Source of the DNA: DATKZH01 sp964475955
Lineage (GTDB): Bacteria; Planctomycetota; Planctomycetia; Pirellulales; Thermoguttaceae
Reading direction: 5' to 3'
DNA: 64,000 bases
Assembly (NCBI GenBank): GCA_964475955.1
Contig: CAYYZY010000016.1
Location: 3,703-67,702 of the forward strand
Shown here piece by piece: positions 42,062 to 51,160 of the stretch. A program made the position numbers and the translations under genes. The notes beneath the pieces are model-generated. The model was not told where the DNA came from. It did not search any database and saw only the letters and a list, made by a program, of their open reading frames with translations. The number at the start of each line of letters is the position of its first letter. Position 1 is the stretch's first letter.

Positions 42062-42277
42062 CGACCCAGCTCCCGGCTTCTCGCCGAAGACGAGGACCTT
42101 CAGGCGCGGGTCAAGGCGATGATCGGCGACGGCGTCCGCTTCGAGGCCTGCAAGGCGTGCGCCGACATGTACGGCGTGTCGGACGAGCTGAGCGCGCTGG
42201 GCGTCGACGTGAAGTACATGGGGGAGCCGCTCGCGAAGCTCCTTCAGGACGACGGCTGGGACGTGCTGGCGTTCTGA
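42062..42277 (+). pseudogene. 5'-truncated DsrE-family gene
   Basis: The frame ending at TGA 42275-42277 reads RLLAEDEDLQARVKAM, FEACKACADMYGVSDEL and VKYMGEPLAKLLQ, which match the C-terminal two-thirds of DsrE-family sulfur-relay-like proteins. The N-terminal strand and the residues before SSRLLAED are missing, and the upstream bases show no family sequence, so the front of the gene is gone. A 52-codon ORF from ATG 42119 may still be translated. Confidence 0.7.
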
Positions 42278-42354
42278 CGGCGCCGGGTTGCGGCCGTTCG
42301 TGCGGTGCGAGCGCGGGGTCTGTGCGACGTCAACGCAGGAATCGGGAGGCGATC

Positions 42355-42912
42355 ATGAGCGGGTTGGAAATCGGGGTGTACATCGCGGTCTACATCGTCA
42401 TCGGTGCCCTGTTCACCGCGTTCGCGGCGCTGGTGTTCTGCGTGTTGACGCTGGTTGCCGGCAAGGTCTCGCGCCATCTCGAAATGACCGGGCCGGACGA
42501 CTGGACGTTTCACGAGTTCTACGTGCGTTACCTGATCATCGCCGCCGTGTTCACCCTCGTCACCTTTCTGGTGATGCCCCTGCTCGGCTGTCTTGGGCTG
42601 ATCGCCGGTATGTTCGCGCTGACCGCGGCCTACAAGCGCGTGTTCGACGCCGATTGGCCTCAGGCCCTCGTGCTCGGCGCCATGGGCGGGACCATCGCGC
42701 TGGTGCTGTTCGTGTTCATGATGATGCTCGTCCTGCAACCCCTCGGATTGGTGGAGGAATCCGGCGATGAGGAAGGGCTTGGCCTGGAATCCTGCGAAGG
42801 GAAGGTGGGGGCGGGTCTCGTTTTTTGCCTGGAACGCGCAGTCCTGGAGAAGGAACGAGAGCCGGTCGGCGATTCGTGGACGGAGCAACCCTCCGTGGTA
42901 GCGGAGGCGTGA
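42355..42912 (+). CDS. Four-helix membrane protein, function unknown
   Basis: This 185-residue protein has hydrophobic segments at about 6-34, 58-80, 83-100 and 106-128. The connecting part contains GPDDWTFHEFYVRYLI. GGGAGG lies 6 bases before the ATG at 42355. The C-terminal ~50 residues (from DEEGLGLESC) look less like coding sequence, so the true end could have been displaced by a frameshift. Confidence 0.65.
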   Translation: MSGLEIGVYIAVYIVIGALFTAFAALVFCVLTLVAGKVSRHLEMTGPDDWTFHEFYVRYLIIAAVFTLVTFLVMPLLGCLGLIAGMFALTAAYKRVFDADWPQALVLGAMGGTIALVLFVFMMMLVLQPLGLVEESGDEEGLGLESCEGKVGAGLVFCLERAVLEKEREPVGDSWTEQPSVVAEA

Positions 42913-42918
42913 TCCGGG

Positions 42919-43713
42919 TCAGGCGCGGCTGAGCCGGCGGAGCACGTCGTCCAGCGACGCCGACATGCGAAAGGTCCTCGCCTTCTCCACGGCCCCGGCC
43001 CCGACGCGCCCGTTCGTGCGATCGGTCCTGTCGATGCACAGGAGTCTTCGGCCCGGGTCGAGGCTGCGGAGGGCGCGCAACGCGGGGCCATCGTCCAGAA
43101 GGGCGGCCTCCGTGGTGCGGAACAGGCGGTCGCCCAATCGGCCGATCCGATACGTCTGCGGTCCGACGTGAAGGCGGAACTCCGAAAAGCCGTAGTCCCG
43201 GTGGGTCCGGTTCGCCTCGTCCAGGCCCTCCGGATGCCATGGAGGCTCTGAGGTGCCGGCGCGGTCGCAGAGCGGCATCTCGATCCACGACTGCTCGTAG
43301 ACCCGGCGGAAACCGAGGTCGCGGTAGATCTTCCGGGCCACGGCGTTGTCGGCCAGGACGTCGAGCTCGACGCACGGCTGATTCGGTCCCCGCGCGTGCT
43401 GGAATCCGTGGAGCATCAGCCGGCGTCCGATGCCCCGGCGGCGCTGCGATCGCCTGACGTAGACGTGGTTGAGGAAGAGGCCCTCCCGCAGCGGCCGCAC
43501 CTCGGCGACTCCGGCGGGGCACGATCGGTGCGATTCGTGAACGTACCAACCGCCGAGGGCAGCCCCTTGGCGCCCGATCGTGTCGCGCACGTATTGCTCG
43601 ACCCCCGGGCAGGCGAAGAGCGTGTAGGGGAGCAGCTTTCGGGGGAGATCGGATCGGAGGATCGCGACGATCGCCGGCGCTTCGGCGACTTCAGCAGGAC
43701 GGACTTGCGGCAC
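42919..43713 (-). CDS. GNAT family acetyltransferase
   Basis: This 264-residue protein has a GNAT domain in the first ~150 residues, with the acetyl-CoA loop RRSQRRRGIGRRLM and VLADNAVARKIYRDLGF. The C-terminal ~110 residues are of unknown fold. The GTG at 43713 has AAGGAG upstream and overlaps the 3' end of the sugar transferase gene by 23 bases, so the two are coupled. The acceptor could be a sugar nucleotide or glycan, but this is inferred from the neighbour only. Confidence 0.83.
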   Translation of the reverse strand: MPQVRPAEVAEAPAIVAILRSDLPRKLLPYTLFACPGVEQYVRDTIGRQGAALGGWYVHESHRSCPAGVAEVRPLREGLFLNHVYVRRSQRRRGIGRRLMLHGFQHARGPNQPCVELDVLADNAVARKIYRDLGFRRVYEQSWIEMPLCDRAGTSEPPWHPEGLDEANRTHRDYGFSEFRLHVGPQTYRIGRLGDRLFRTTEAALLDDGPALRALRSLDPGRRLLCIDRTDRTNGRVGAGAVEKARTFRMSASLDDVLRRLSRA

Positions 43714-44401
43714 GGCGGAACTCCTTCCCTCGCTTGCGCCTTTCCACGTCGAGGTCGAGAGCGCCGAGGGAGTGCACGTCGACGATGATTCCCTTTTTCG
43801 ACACGACGGCGATCAGGGTCGACAACACGATCCGCAGATCGAGGGCCAGGGACCAGTTCTCCACGTACCAGACGTCGAGGGCGAGCCGCTCGTCCCAGCC
43901 CAGGCTGTTCCGGCCACGGACCTGAGCCCACCCGGTGATCCCGGGGCGCACCGTGAAACGGAGGCACTCCCGCTCCGTGTAGTAGGGCAGATATCGCAGA
44001 AGCAAGGGCCGCGGACCGACCAGCGACATGTCGCCGCGCAGCACGTTCCACAGTTGCGGCAGCTCGTCGAGACTCGTCTTGCGCAGAAACCGCCCCAGCC
44101 GGGTGATTCGCCGGCCGTCGGGGAGCAGACGGCCCTCCGGCCCGCGGGCGTCGTTCATGCTGCGGAACTTCCAGAGCGTGAACAGCCGCTTGCCTTTGCC
44201 CGGCCGCTGTTGCCGAAACAGGACGGGCGAGCCCATGGTGGCGCGAATCAGGAGCGCGACGACCAGCATGGGAAGGGCGGCCACGAGCAAGATGGTCGCG
44301 GCCACGAGCAGGTCGAGAACGCGCTTGATCAGGCGCGACGCCGTCTTCGACGGAGGCGTGGAGGAGTGTTTCGCCTGGCGGAAGGTCGGGTGGTCGTGCA
44401 T
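43691..44401 (-). CDS. Polyprenyl-phosphate sugar-1-phosphate transferase
   Basis: This 236-residue protein belongs to the bacterial sugar transferase family (EpsL/PglC/WcaJ C-terminal domain). Residues about 25-50 form one reentrant or transmembrane helix (LIKRVLDLLVAATILLVAAL). The family motifs follow: SPVLFRQQRPGKGKRLF, LWKFRSM, KTSLDELPQLWNVLRGDMS, VGPRP, and RPGITGWAQVRGRN. It loads the first sugar phosphate onto undecaprenyl phosphate for an exopolysaccharide or glycan. The ATG at 44401 starts MHDHPTFRQAK. Confidence 0.92.
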   Translation of the reverse strand: MHDHPTFRQAKHSSTPPSKTASRLIKRVLDLLVAATILLVAALPMLVVALLIRATMGSPVLFRQQRPGKGKRLFTLWKFRSMNDARGPEGRLLPDGRRITRLGRFLRKTSLDELPQLWNVLRGDMSLVGPRPLLLRYLPYYTERECLRFTVRPGITGWAQVRGRNSLGWDERLALDVWYVENWSLALDLRIVLSTLIAVVSKKGIIVDVHSLGALDLDVERRKRGKEFRRAASPSC

Positions 44402-44524
44402 GGGGGCTCGGCTCGGACATCGAAGGTGGCGGAACAACTCCCTGTCGCGGGCTTCGGCCGCAACCAAGTAAGACGGAATGGCATTGCGTCCTGCAAACCT
44501 GCGCGCATCCGACCAAGGAAGACT

Positions 44525-45613
44525 CTATGCCCGGTAGGCGGGGAAGAATTGCTCGCGGGCGCGGGGGGCCGGTACGCCGGGATGAGCGAGATCGTTTCTG
44601 GCTTCCACCAGGGCGTCGTAGGCGTCCTGCCGGAGGACGCGGCGGCCGACTCGAAACGCCACGGCGCCCCGGGGTGCGAACGCCTCTTTGTAGCGGAAGA
44701 TCCCGTCGTCCGGTTCGTAGCCGCCTCCGAGCACGAACCAGTGCTTCCCCTGCCGCTTGGCCCAGCGCATGATTTCGTACTTCAGCAGATCGTTGGGTCG
44801 CAGCGCGAACGCGTCCTCCTGCGTTCCGCCGAGAAACGAGTAGACGCTTTCGGCAGAAACCAACACCAGTTCGGTCGAGACGACCCTCTGCTCGTGGACC
44901 GCGTGGAAATAGGCGAACTGCCCCGGCAGCCGCTCGTGCACCCGTTCAAACAGCTCGGTGGGAAAGAGGTATTCCGGCTGCGCGCTGCGCCGCTGCATGG
45001 TGCTTCGATAGATTTGCAGGAAGTCGTCCAGCCGGGCTCCCGAGGAGTCGATCTCCACGTCGAGCGCGCTGCGCAGCGCCCGCTTGACGTTCTTCCGAAC
45101 CTTGTGTTTGAAATCCATCCACAAGGCGTCTTCGTCGAGGCGCAGGTCCCGAACGACGTTGCGACGTTCTTCGATCTGCGCTGCCGGGTAGGGCAGAAGG
45201 CGGTCGGCAAACAGCGAGAACCGGGCGAACTCGGAGACGACGCCGCTGTGGCGCGCCCACGCGTCGAACCGGGGCCAGAAGCGGGCGGCCAGCCGGTCGG
45301 CGTCCGGCGCGTCCCAGCAATGCGCGCCCCCGTAGCCGTACGGGGTGGTGACGTCGGTGGCCGGGCCGAGGCGGCGGACCGCGTAGGGCGTTGTTGTCAG
45401 GTCGCGAAGGATGAACGGGTAGAGGACGCGTCCCTCTTCCCCCTCCCAACACGCGCACAAGGGACGCCCTTCGTCCTGGCTGAAAATCTCCACGTAGCCG
45501 GGGTGGGCGAAGACCTCGCGTTGGGGCCAGGATTCCCAGAGCCGGATCCAGTCCGAAAGACCTTGAGGGTCTTCAAGCGAAAAGACGCGAAACGGTTCTT
45601 CCGCGTTTGCCAT
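44525..45613 (-). CDS. FemAB/BioF2-like GNAT-fold protein, envelope-associated
   Basis: This 362-residue protein has the double GNAT fold of FemAB/CelD-like proteins. FKHKVRKNVKRALRSAL is a typical basic helix, and VSTELVLVSAESVYSFLGGT and LKYEIMRWAKRQGKHWFVLGGG match the second half. Members often occur in exopolysaccharide loci (for example beside PEP-CTERM sorting genes). The ATG at 45613 follows the stop of the upstream exported protein by 15 bases. The actual substrate is unknown. Confidence 0.8.
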   Translation of the reverse strand: MANAEEPFRVFSLEDPQGLSDWIRLWESWPQREVFAHPGYVEIFSQDEGRPLCACWEGEEGRVLYPFILRDLTTTPYAVRRLGPATDVTTPYGYGGAHCWDAPDADRLAARFWPRFDAWARHSGVVSEFARFSLFADRLLPYPAAQIEERRNVVRDLRLDEDALWMDFKHKVRKNVKRALRSALDVEIDSSGARLDDFLQIYRSTMQRRSAQPEYLFPTELFERVHERLPGQFAYFHAVHEQRVVSTELVLVSAESVYSFLGGTQEDAFALRPNDLLKYEIMRWAKRQGKHWFVLGGGYEPDDGIFRYKEAFAPRGAVAFRVGRRVLRQDAYDALVEARNDLAHPGVPAPRAREQFFPAYRA

Positions 45614-45628
45614 GGCGTCATCCCCAGT

Positions 45629-46585
45629 TCATTTTCGGGCCACCTGCTCCGCCGCGGCCGTTCGAGACCCGTCGGGCTCCGACTGCCCGCCGGCGACTTC
45701 GGGGGTGTCGGACAGGAGCTTCTCGGTGAACCGGGTGACGTAGTGGAGGCTGCTGGCCGGGTTGCTGGGGGCGAAGCCGACCACGCGGCGGTCGAGGTCC
45801 ATCTGCTGGCGGAGCACGCGGCCCGCGTCGACGTCGAACCGAACGGTGCCCGACTGCTCCCGCTGGACCAGCTTCGCCTCGATGGCCGGATCGTGGATGG
45901 GCGTGAGGATTTGGGTGCCGACCTCGATCGTGGCGACGCCCGTCTTGACGTCGCAAAGCTCGAACGTCTGGAGCGTCTTGACCCGCTTGATCGTGCCGTT
46001 GTCGAGCGGGAGCTCGACCGTGCAGGGGAACCGCCACCTGTGCCCGATGGGGACCGGCTCCTCGGGCAGCGGGATGGTCATCAGGCCTTCCTGGTTCCGG
46101 GCGGCGGCCTGGACGCGCTTGCGCCGGCGCTTGAGCACCTCGCCTTGCGGGCTCAGCTCGACCACGGAGATGACCTGGCCGACCGACTCCGCCACGTTCC
46201 GGTAGCCGGGCGGGGGCTCGTCGTCGGTCACGCTGTTGTAGCGGACTTCAGGCTGGCCGGTGAACTTGTGGCGCATGTCGACGCGCTCGACGAAGTGCTC
46301 GAAGGTGGCGGTGCCGTCAAGCGCCGTGTCGGTCACGCGCCAGGCCTTGACCGACCTGGTCACCGTCTCGGCCACCTGGGTCGTCTCGCCGATGGTGGAC
46401 CGCACGCGCGCCTGCTGCATAACTTCCCACCGGACCGTTTCGCCCGGCTGGAACTTGTAGCGGAGCGTGTACTTGACCGGCTCGGGATCGGCGGCGGCCG
46501 GCTCGGGCGGGTCGGCCGCGATCCGGCCCGCGAAAGCCGCCAGCAGCACGAGAGCGAGGGACAACGGGAGAGAGGCCTTCATCAT
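45629..46585 (-). CDS. Exported protein of unknown function
   Basis: This 318-residue protein has a clear signal peptide (LPLSLALVLLAAFAGRIAA). The mature part is rich in beta-strands: YTLRYKFQPGETVRWEVMQQ is near the N-terminus and FDVDAGRVLRQQMDLDRRVVGF near the C-terminus. It has no known motif that I recognise. The ATG at 46585 has AAGGAAG upstream. Confidence 0.75.
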   Translation of the reverse strand: MMKASLPLSLALVLLAAFAGRIAADPPEPAAADPEPVKYTLRYKFQPGETVRWEVMQQARVRSTIGETTQVAETVTRSVKAWRVTDTALDGTATFEHFVERVDMRHKFTGQPEVRYNSVTDDEPPPGYRNVAESVGQVISVVELSPQGEVLKRRRKRVQAAARNQEGLMTIPLPEEPVPIGHRWRFPCTVELPLDNGTIKRVKTLQTFELCDVKTGVATIEVGTQILTPIHDPAIEAKLVQREQSGTVRFDVDAGRVLRQQMDLDRRVVGFAPSNPASSLHYVTRFTEKLLSDTPEVAGGQSEPDGSRTAAAEQVARK

Positions 46586-46647
46586 GCTCGCTTCCTTTCG
46601 AGTTGATGGGCAAGCTGGATTGGGGGCGAGCTTCGCGGGGCAAGCCG

Positions 46648-47493
46648 CTACGCCCCGGGACGGTCTTTCCTCAAACGACCGCCCCAGCCCAGTTTTACGC
46701 GCAGGGTGCGATAGTACGTGTGACCGGGCGCGGTGACCAGCCGAAACTGGACGTCGGCCCGTTGCACGCGGACGCGGTCGCCGGGCGCGACCGAACAGAG
46801 CACGCGGCCGTCCAAGACCACGGGGGTCTGCTCTCGGGCGTCGGCGACGACCATCTCGTAAACACGATCGGCGGAGTCGACCACAGGCCGGTTGGTCAGC
46901 GTGTGGGGGCTGATCGGGGAAATCACGAACGCCTGCAAGTCCTTTCGCAGGATCGGTCCCCCGGCTGAGAGGCTGTGGGCCGTGGATCCGACGGGGGTGC
47001 TGACGATCAGGCCGTCGCAACTATAGGTAGTTACCAGTTCTGAGTCAACGTAGAGATTGACCGTGAGCATGGCGAACGGCGGCCCCGCCTGGACGGCGAC
47101 CTCGTTCAGTCCGATCCGCTCGGCGAGGACCTCGTCGCCCCGGATGATCTGGCAGCGGAACATCAGATGCTCAACCACCGGGAGCTTGTCGATGGCGTGG
47201 TTGGCGAGCAGCTCGATCAGTTCGTCGGGCGCCAGATCGGCCAGAAACCCTAGCCTTCCCAGATTGACGGCGATGACCGGCAACTGGCGACGGCCCATCT
47301 GCCGGGCGGCCCAGAGGATGGAGCCGTCGCCGCCGAGCACGATGGCCGCGTCGGCCTCCACGCGCGACAGGTCGGCCGCGCCCGTGAAGTCGGCCAGAAC
47401 GACCCGGGCGTGTTGCTCGATCAGCGGCCGCAGGCGCTCGGCCTCGCGAAGCACGTCGGGGATCTTCCCCGGTCCCAGCAGAATAACACGCAT
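46648..47493 (-). CDS. nadK: NAD kinase
   Basis: This 281-residue protein phosphorylates NAD to NADP. The motifs are VLGGDGSILWAAR, NLGRLGFLAD, IGLNEVAV and DGLIVSTPVGSTAHSLSAGG. Its length fits bacterial NadK (about 290). The ATG at 47493 starts MRVILLGPGKIP. It leads a minus-strand group (exported protein, FemAB-like, sugar transferase, GNAT), but co-transcription is not proven. Confidence 0.95.
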   Translation of the reverse strand: MRVILLGPGKIPDVLREAERLRPLIEQHARVVLADFTGAADLSRVEADAAIVLGGDGSILWAARQMGRRQLPVIAVNLGRLGFLADLAPDELIELLANHAIDKLPVVEHLMFRCQIIRGDEVLAERIGLNEVAVQAGPPFAMLTVNLYVDSELVTTYSCDGLIVSTPVGSTAHSLSAGGPILRKDLQAFVISPISPHTLTNRPVVDSADRVYEMVVADAREQTPVVLDGRVLCSVAPGDRVRVQRADVQFRLVTAPGHTYYRTLRVKLGWGGRLRKDRPGA

Positions 47494-47803
47494 GGGGGGG
47501 TCCTTCTGGATCGGGCGGCGAATCATCCCACCGTGATGATAATCCGGAGGGCGGGCCGTGGAAACCGGACCGCTCCCCTTGTGAAGCTGGGTTACGGATG
47601 CGGCTTGTGCGCCTCGCCGAATCGCAATACTGCCGAACCGGCCCGGGAAAGCATGGTTGCTGTGCACCATCGGGGCCGATCGAAATGGAACGAGGAGGGA
47701 GTTGCTTCGGTCGTCGGAGACGAATCTCGGGACCGTTCCGCGCCCGTGATCTGCCGAGAAGGGCGGGCGCCACACGCCAGGGCTACATTGGGAGGGAGGC
47801 TTC
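47494..47803. other. Gene-free divergent region, nadK and BBP7 barrel
   Basis: These 310 bases separate two divergent genes. No convincing ORF or promoter pair was seen. Confidence 0.5.
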
Positions 47804-48883
47804 ATGAGGGCCAGTCAGTTACTTGCCGTCGGATGCGTTGTGGCCGCGTGCCTGATGATGGGCACGGCAGTGGGCGAGGAGGTTTTCGCGACCGACCTCA
47901 TGCTGAGCGGCACGGGGGAATCGGCTGCCGACCCGGCGCCCTCGAGCGATTGCATGCCCGACTGTTCCTGCTGCGACATGGGAGACCTCTGTTGCGGCCC
48001 GGTGTGGACCTTCCGGGCCGGCGCGCTGATCATGGACCGCAGCACGCCGGACGACCGGCCGCTGGTCACCAACAGCTTCCGCCGGGGCGGGACCAACCTG
48101 CTCGACGCCGGCGAATTCGACTTCGATTTCCGGGGTGGCTGGGAGCTCAGCGCAATCCGCCACAACATCCGCTGCTCCTGCTGGGACCTCGAAGCCCGAT
48201 ACGCCCGAATCGACGGCTGGCAATCGACGCGGGACTACGTCCTCTCGCAGACGGGGTCGGTCGTCCAGTACCGCACGCCGCTGGGCAACGTCGCCTTCCC
48301 CGCACTCGTGGGGGGCACGTACAAGTCGCATTTCGACAGCTTCGAATTGAACCTGCGTCGGCCGATCGGTTGCACCGGCGTGACCGTGCTCGGCGGCTTC
48401 CGCTTCGCCGAGCTGGACGAGCGCGGCACGACGGTCTTCCGTGTCACCGATCCGGGGCCGACCCAAAACGTCGCCACGAGCCAGATCGGCGCGATCAACG
48501 ACCTGTACGGCTTCCAGATCGGGGCCGACGCGACCCTCTGGCAGTGGTGCTGCCTGAGCCTCGACGGCAAGGTGCGGGCCGGCGTCTACTCGAATCAGGC
48601 CGTCAGCAGGGTGGCGCACCTGCAAACGGGCGGGCCCACGTGGACCGCGCGGGATGAGGACACCAACACGGCGTTCCTGGGCGAGGTCGGCCTGACCGGC
48701 ACCTGCCAACTGACCGACGACCTGTCGCTTACGGCCGGTTACCAGGTGATGTGGCTGTCCGGCGTGGCCGTTGCCGGGGATCAGGTGGCGTCTGCCGACC
48801 CGTTGGCCGGCACGGCCACGGTCGACACCACCGGCAGCCCCTTCTACCACGGGGCGAACGTCGGCCTGGAGTACTGCTGGTAA
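47804..48883 (+). CDS. BBP7-type outer-membrane beta-barrel protein
   Basis: This 359-residue protein has a signal peptide (residues 1-24), then a Cys-rich linker with DCMPDCSCCDMGDLCCGP and a predicted beta-barrel of alternating strands (FDFDFRGGWELSAIRHNI, VTVLGGFRFAELDERG, GLTGTCQLTDDLSLTAGYQV). This fits the planctomycete BBP7 (formerly DUF1551) barrel family. It ends in tryptophan (EYCW), in line with the aromatic C-terminus of outer-membrane barrels. A terminator-like hairpin follows the stop. Confidence 0.82.
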   Translation: MRASQLLAVGCVVAACLMMGTAVGEEVFATDLMLSGTGESAADPAPSSDCMPDCSCCDMGDLCCGPVWTFRAGALIMDRSTPDDRPLVTNSFRRGGTNLLDAGEFDFDFRGGWELSAIRHNIRCSCWDLEARYARIDGWQSTRDYVLSQTGSVVQYRTPLGNVAFPALVGGTYKSHFDSFELNLRRPIGCTGVTVLGGFRFAELDERGTTVFRVTDPGPTQNVATSQIGAINDLYGFQIGADATLWQWCCLSLDGKVRAGVYSNQAVSRVAHLQTGGPTWTARDEDTNTAFLGEVGLTGTCQLTDDLSLTAGYQVMWLSGVAVAGDQVASADPLAGTATVDTTGSPFYHGANVGLEYCW

Positions 48884-49335
48884 GCTGCCGGTCGGCTTCG
48901 CAGTGCAGATCGAAAAATTCGGCGAGTCGGAGCCTCGGCCCCGGCTCGCCGGTGGCTTTTCTTGGGGAGACGCCGAGGCTAAGACGAAAGCGTTGCGGGC
49001 GTCAGCCGGTTCGCTTCGGCGCGTGGCGAGAGTCTTTTCTTGGAATTCTCGTCCTATTCTCCCAACATCCGGCCCAAGGGGGCGAATAGACGGCCGAACC
49101 TGCCCCTCGTGCCCTCGAAGCGCACGGTCTCCCCCGCGTGGCGTCGTGACGTGTGAAACCTTGCCACGGTGGAGATTCCGCGGTCCGCCAGCTCGTGCCC
49201 GAGGCGGGAAGAGGATTGCCGCAATCTCGGAGGAACGAACCGGGGGCGACGGGGTTTTTTGCGGGAGGGGGGCGCGCACTGTTGGTCATGGCCACGAGTC
49301 CATCGTTCATTCTTGACGTCGCAGGGAGAGATCTC
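48884..49335. other. Gene-free stretch after the BBP7 barrel
   Basis: These 452 bases hold a terminator-like hairpin at 48921-48963 and the ribosome site of the next gene (GGGAGAG at 49324). Nothing else is recognised. Confidence 0.6.
48921..48963 (+). terminator. Candidate intrinsic terminator after BBP7 gene
   Basis: GGCGAGTCGG (48921-48930) pairs with CCGGCTCGCC (48941-48950) with one G-T pair over a 10-base loop. GGTGGCTTTTCTT follows. Confidence 0.55.
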
Positions 49336-51099
49336 ATGTTGCGGAGACCGATCGCGTTGCTGGTTTTGGCGATTCCGGCACTCATGGTTCAGCCGGGGCG
49401 GGCAGGCGAGCCGCTGGCGCCGGCCAGCCAATGGCTCCCGGCCGGCACGCCCATCGTCGTCGAGTTGACCAGGCCCGACGCCTTTCTCGACCTGGTCCTC
49501 GATCCGGAGGTGACCGAGGCGCTCACCTCGCTGCCCGCCTTCGAGCGTCAGGCCGCCACCCCGGGATTCCGGCAGTTCCTGGGCTTGATCGACTACCTCG
49601 AGTTCCGATTGGGGAGCGACTGGCAGCCGGCGCTCCGCAAGCTGATCGGCGGCGGGGCGACGTTCGCGGTGGGGCCCAAGGAGAGCGCGTTGCTGGTGGT
49701 CGACGCCCAGGACGCGAAGATGCTCAACGAGTTGCACGAAATCCTGCGCGGATTCGCCGAGGAGGAGGCCAGGAAGGAGGGCAACCCCGACCGCGTGGCC
49801 TCGGCCGACTACCGAGGGGTGACCGGATGGACGTTCGGCCCCAACGAAGCCCACGCGATCATCGGTAACCGCCTGGTGATGTCGAACAAGCCCGACGCAT
49901 TGAAGGCCGTGATCGACATGCGCGAGGATGCCGAGGGCCAGCGCCTGGCCGATCTGCCCGCCTACCAAGCCGCCAAGAAGGCGGCCGGGCCGGAGGCCGT
50001 GGCCGTCACGTACGTGAACCTCGACGTGGTCAAGCATCTGCCGGGCGTCGACCAGGCGCTCAACGACCAGCGCAACCCGCTCGCCGCGCTCCTGTTGGCC
50101 GGCATGACGGAGGCCGTGCGCGAGTCGAGTTGGTTGGCGCTGGGGCTCCACGTCGAGGGGCATACGCTCAAGCTCGAAGCCGCCGTCGACGGCAAGGTGG
50201 CCGACGCCGCCGGCCCCGCCGCGTTCGCCATGCCCGCCGAGCCCGGCCAGGGCCCCCTCCCCCAGCTCTCGGTGCCGCGGCGGATCGCAAGCATGAGCTT
50301 CTACCGCGACCTGCACGGGTTTTACGCGGCCAAGGACGATCTTTTCCCGGAGCGGACTTCCGGGCTGATCTTCTTCGAGAACATGATGGGCATCTTTTTC
50401 AGCGGCCGGGACTTCACCGACGAGGTGCTGGGCGAGACGGAACCGGAGGTCCGCGTCGTGGTCGCCGAGCAGGAGTACGACCCGAAGGTCGGCACCCCCG
50501 GCGTGAAGATCCCGGCGGTCGCGTTGATCCTCAAGATGCGCGATCCCGAGGACTTCTCGAAGGTCATGGAGGAAGCCTGGCAGGCGGCCCTGGGGCTGGT
50601 CAACTTCACCCGCGGCCAGCAGGCGCTCCCCAAGATGACCATCGACCGGCCCGTACACGGCGACACGAAGTACTCGACCGCCTACTTCGCCAATTTGCCC
50701 GAGGACGATAAGGAGAACCTGGACATGCGGTTCAACTTCCGCCCGTCTTTGGCCATGCTCGACGATTACCTTATCCTCAGCTCGGCCGAAGGCATTACGC
50801 GGGACCTGATCGACGCGGCGAAGGAGGAGATCGCGGCCACGGTCGAGCCGATGGCCGCGGTGCACAGCGCGGTGGAGATCGACGGGCGCCAACTGGCCTC
50901 GATTCTCGGCGCCAACCGCGACCGCCTCGTGCGTCAGAACATGGTCGAGGAAGGCCACACCCGGGAAGAGGCCGAGGCCAGCATCGACGTCCTCCTTTCC
51001 GCGGTCGAGTACGTGAAGAAGCTGTCGCTCGAAGTGGGCACGCGCGACGGGAACACGCAGGCAAGCCTGGAACTGGAACTGGCCACCGCGGGCGAGTGA
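49336..51099 (+). CDS. Exported protein of unknown function (DUF3352-like)
   Basis: This 587-residue protein has a signal peptide (LLVLAIPALMVQPGRAGEPL). The mature part alternates helices and strands, with LPAFERQAATPGFRQFLGL, a repeated RSSWLALGLHVEGHTLKLEA type strand pair and a C-terminal acidic EELATAGE-like end. It resembles DUF3352 proteins of other bacteria only loosely. GGGAGAG is 6 bases before the ATG at 49336. It precedes the DUF1800/DUF1501 pair on the same strand. Confidence 0.7.
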   Translation: MLRRPIALLVLAIPALMVQPGRAGEPLAPASQWLPAGTPIVVELTRPDAFLDLVLDPEVTEALTSLPAFERQAATPGFRQFLGLIDYLEFRLGSDWQPALRKLIGGGATFAVGPKESALLVVDAQDAKMLNELHEILRGFAEEEARKEGNPDRVASADYRGVTGWTFGPNEAHAIIGNRLVMSNKPDALKAVIDMREDAEGQRLADLPAYQAAKKAAGPEAVAVTYVNLDVVKHLPGVDQALNDQRNPLAALLLAGMTEAVRESSWLALGLHVEGHTLKLEAAVDGKVADAAGPAAFAMPAEPGQGPLPQLSVPRRIASMSFYRDLHGFYAAKDDLFPERTSGLIFFENMMGIFFSGRDFTDEVLGETEPEVRVVVAEQEYDPKVGTPGVKIPAVALILKMRDPEDFSKVMEEAWQAALGLVNFTRGQQALPKMTIDRPVHGDTKYSTAYFANLPEDDKENLDMRFNFRPSLAMLDDYLILSSAEGITRDLIDAAKEEIAATVEPMAAVHSAVEIDGRQLASILGANRDRLVRQNMVEEGHTREEAEASIDVLLSAVEYVKKLSLEVGTRDGNTQASLELELATAGE

Positions 51100-51160
51100 C
51101 CGCGCGGCCCGCTTCGCGGAAAGCGCCGCCCCTCTCCCTCAGCCGATAAGGGGACCGTGC

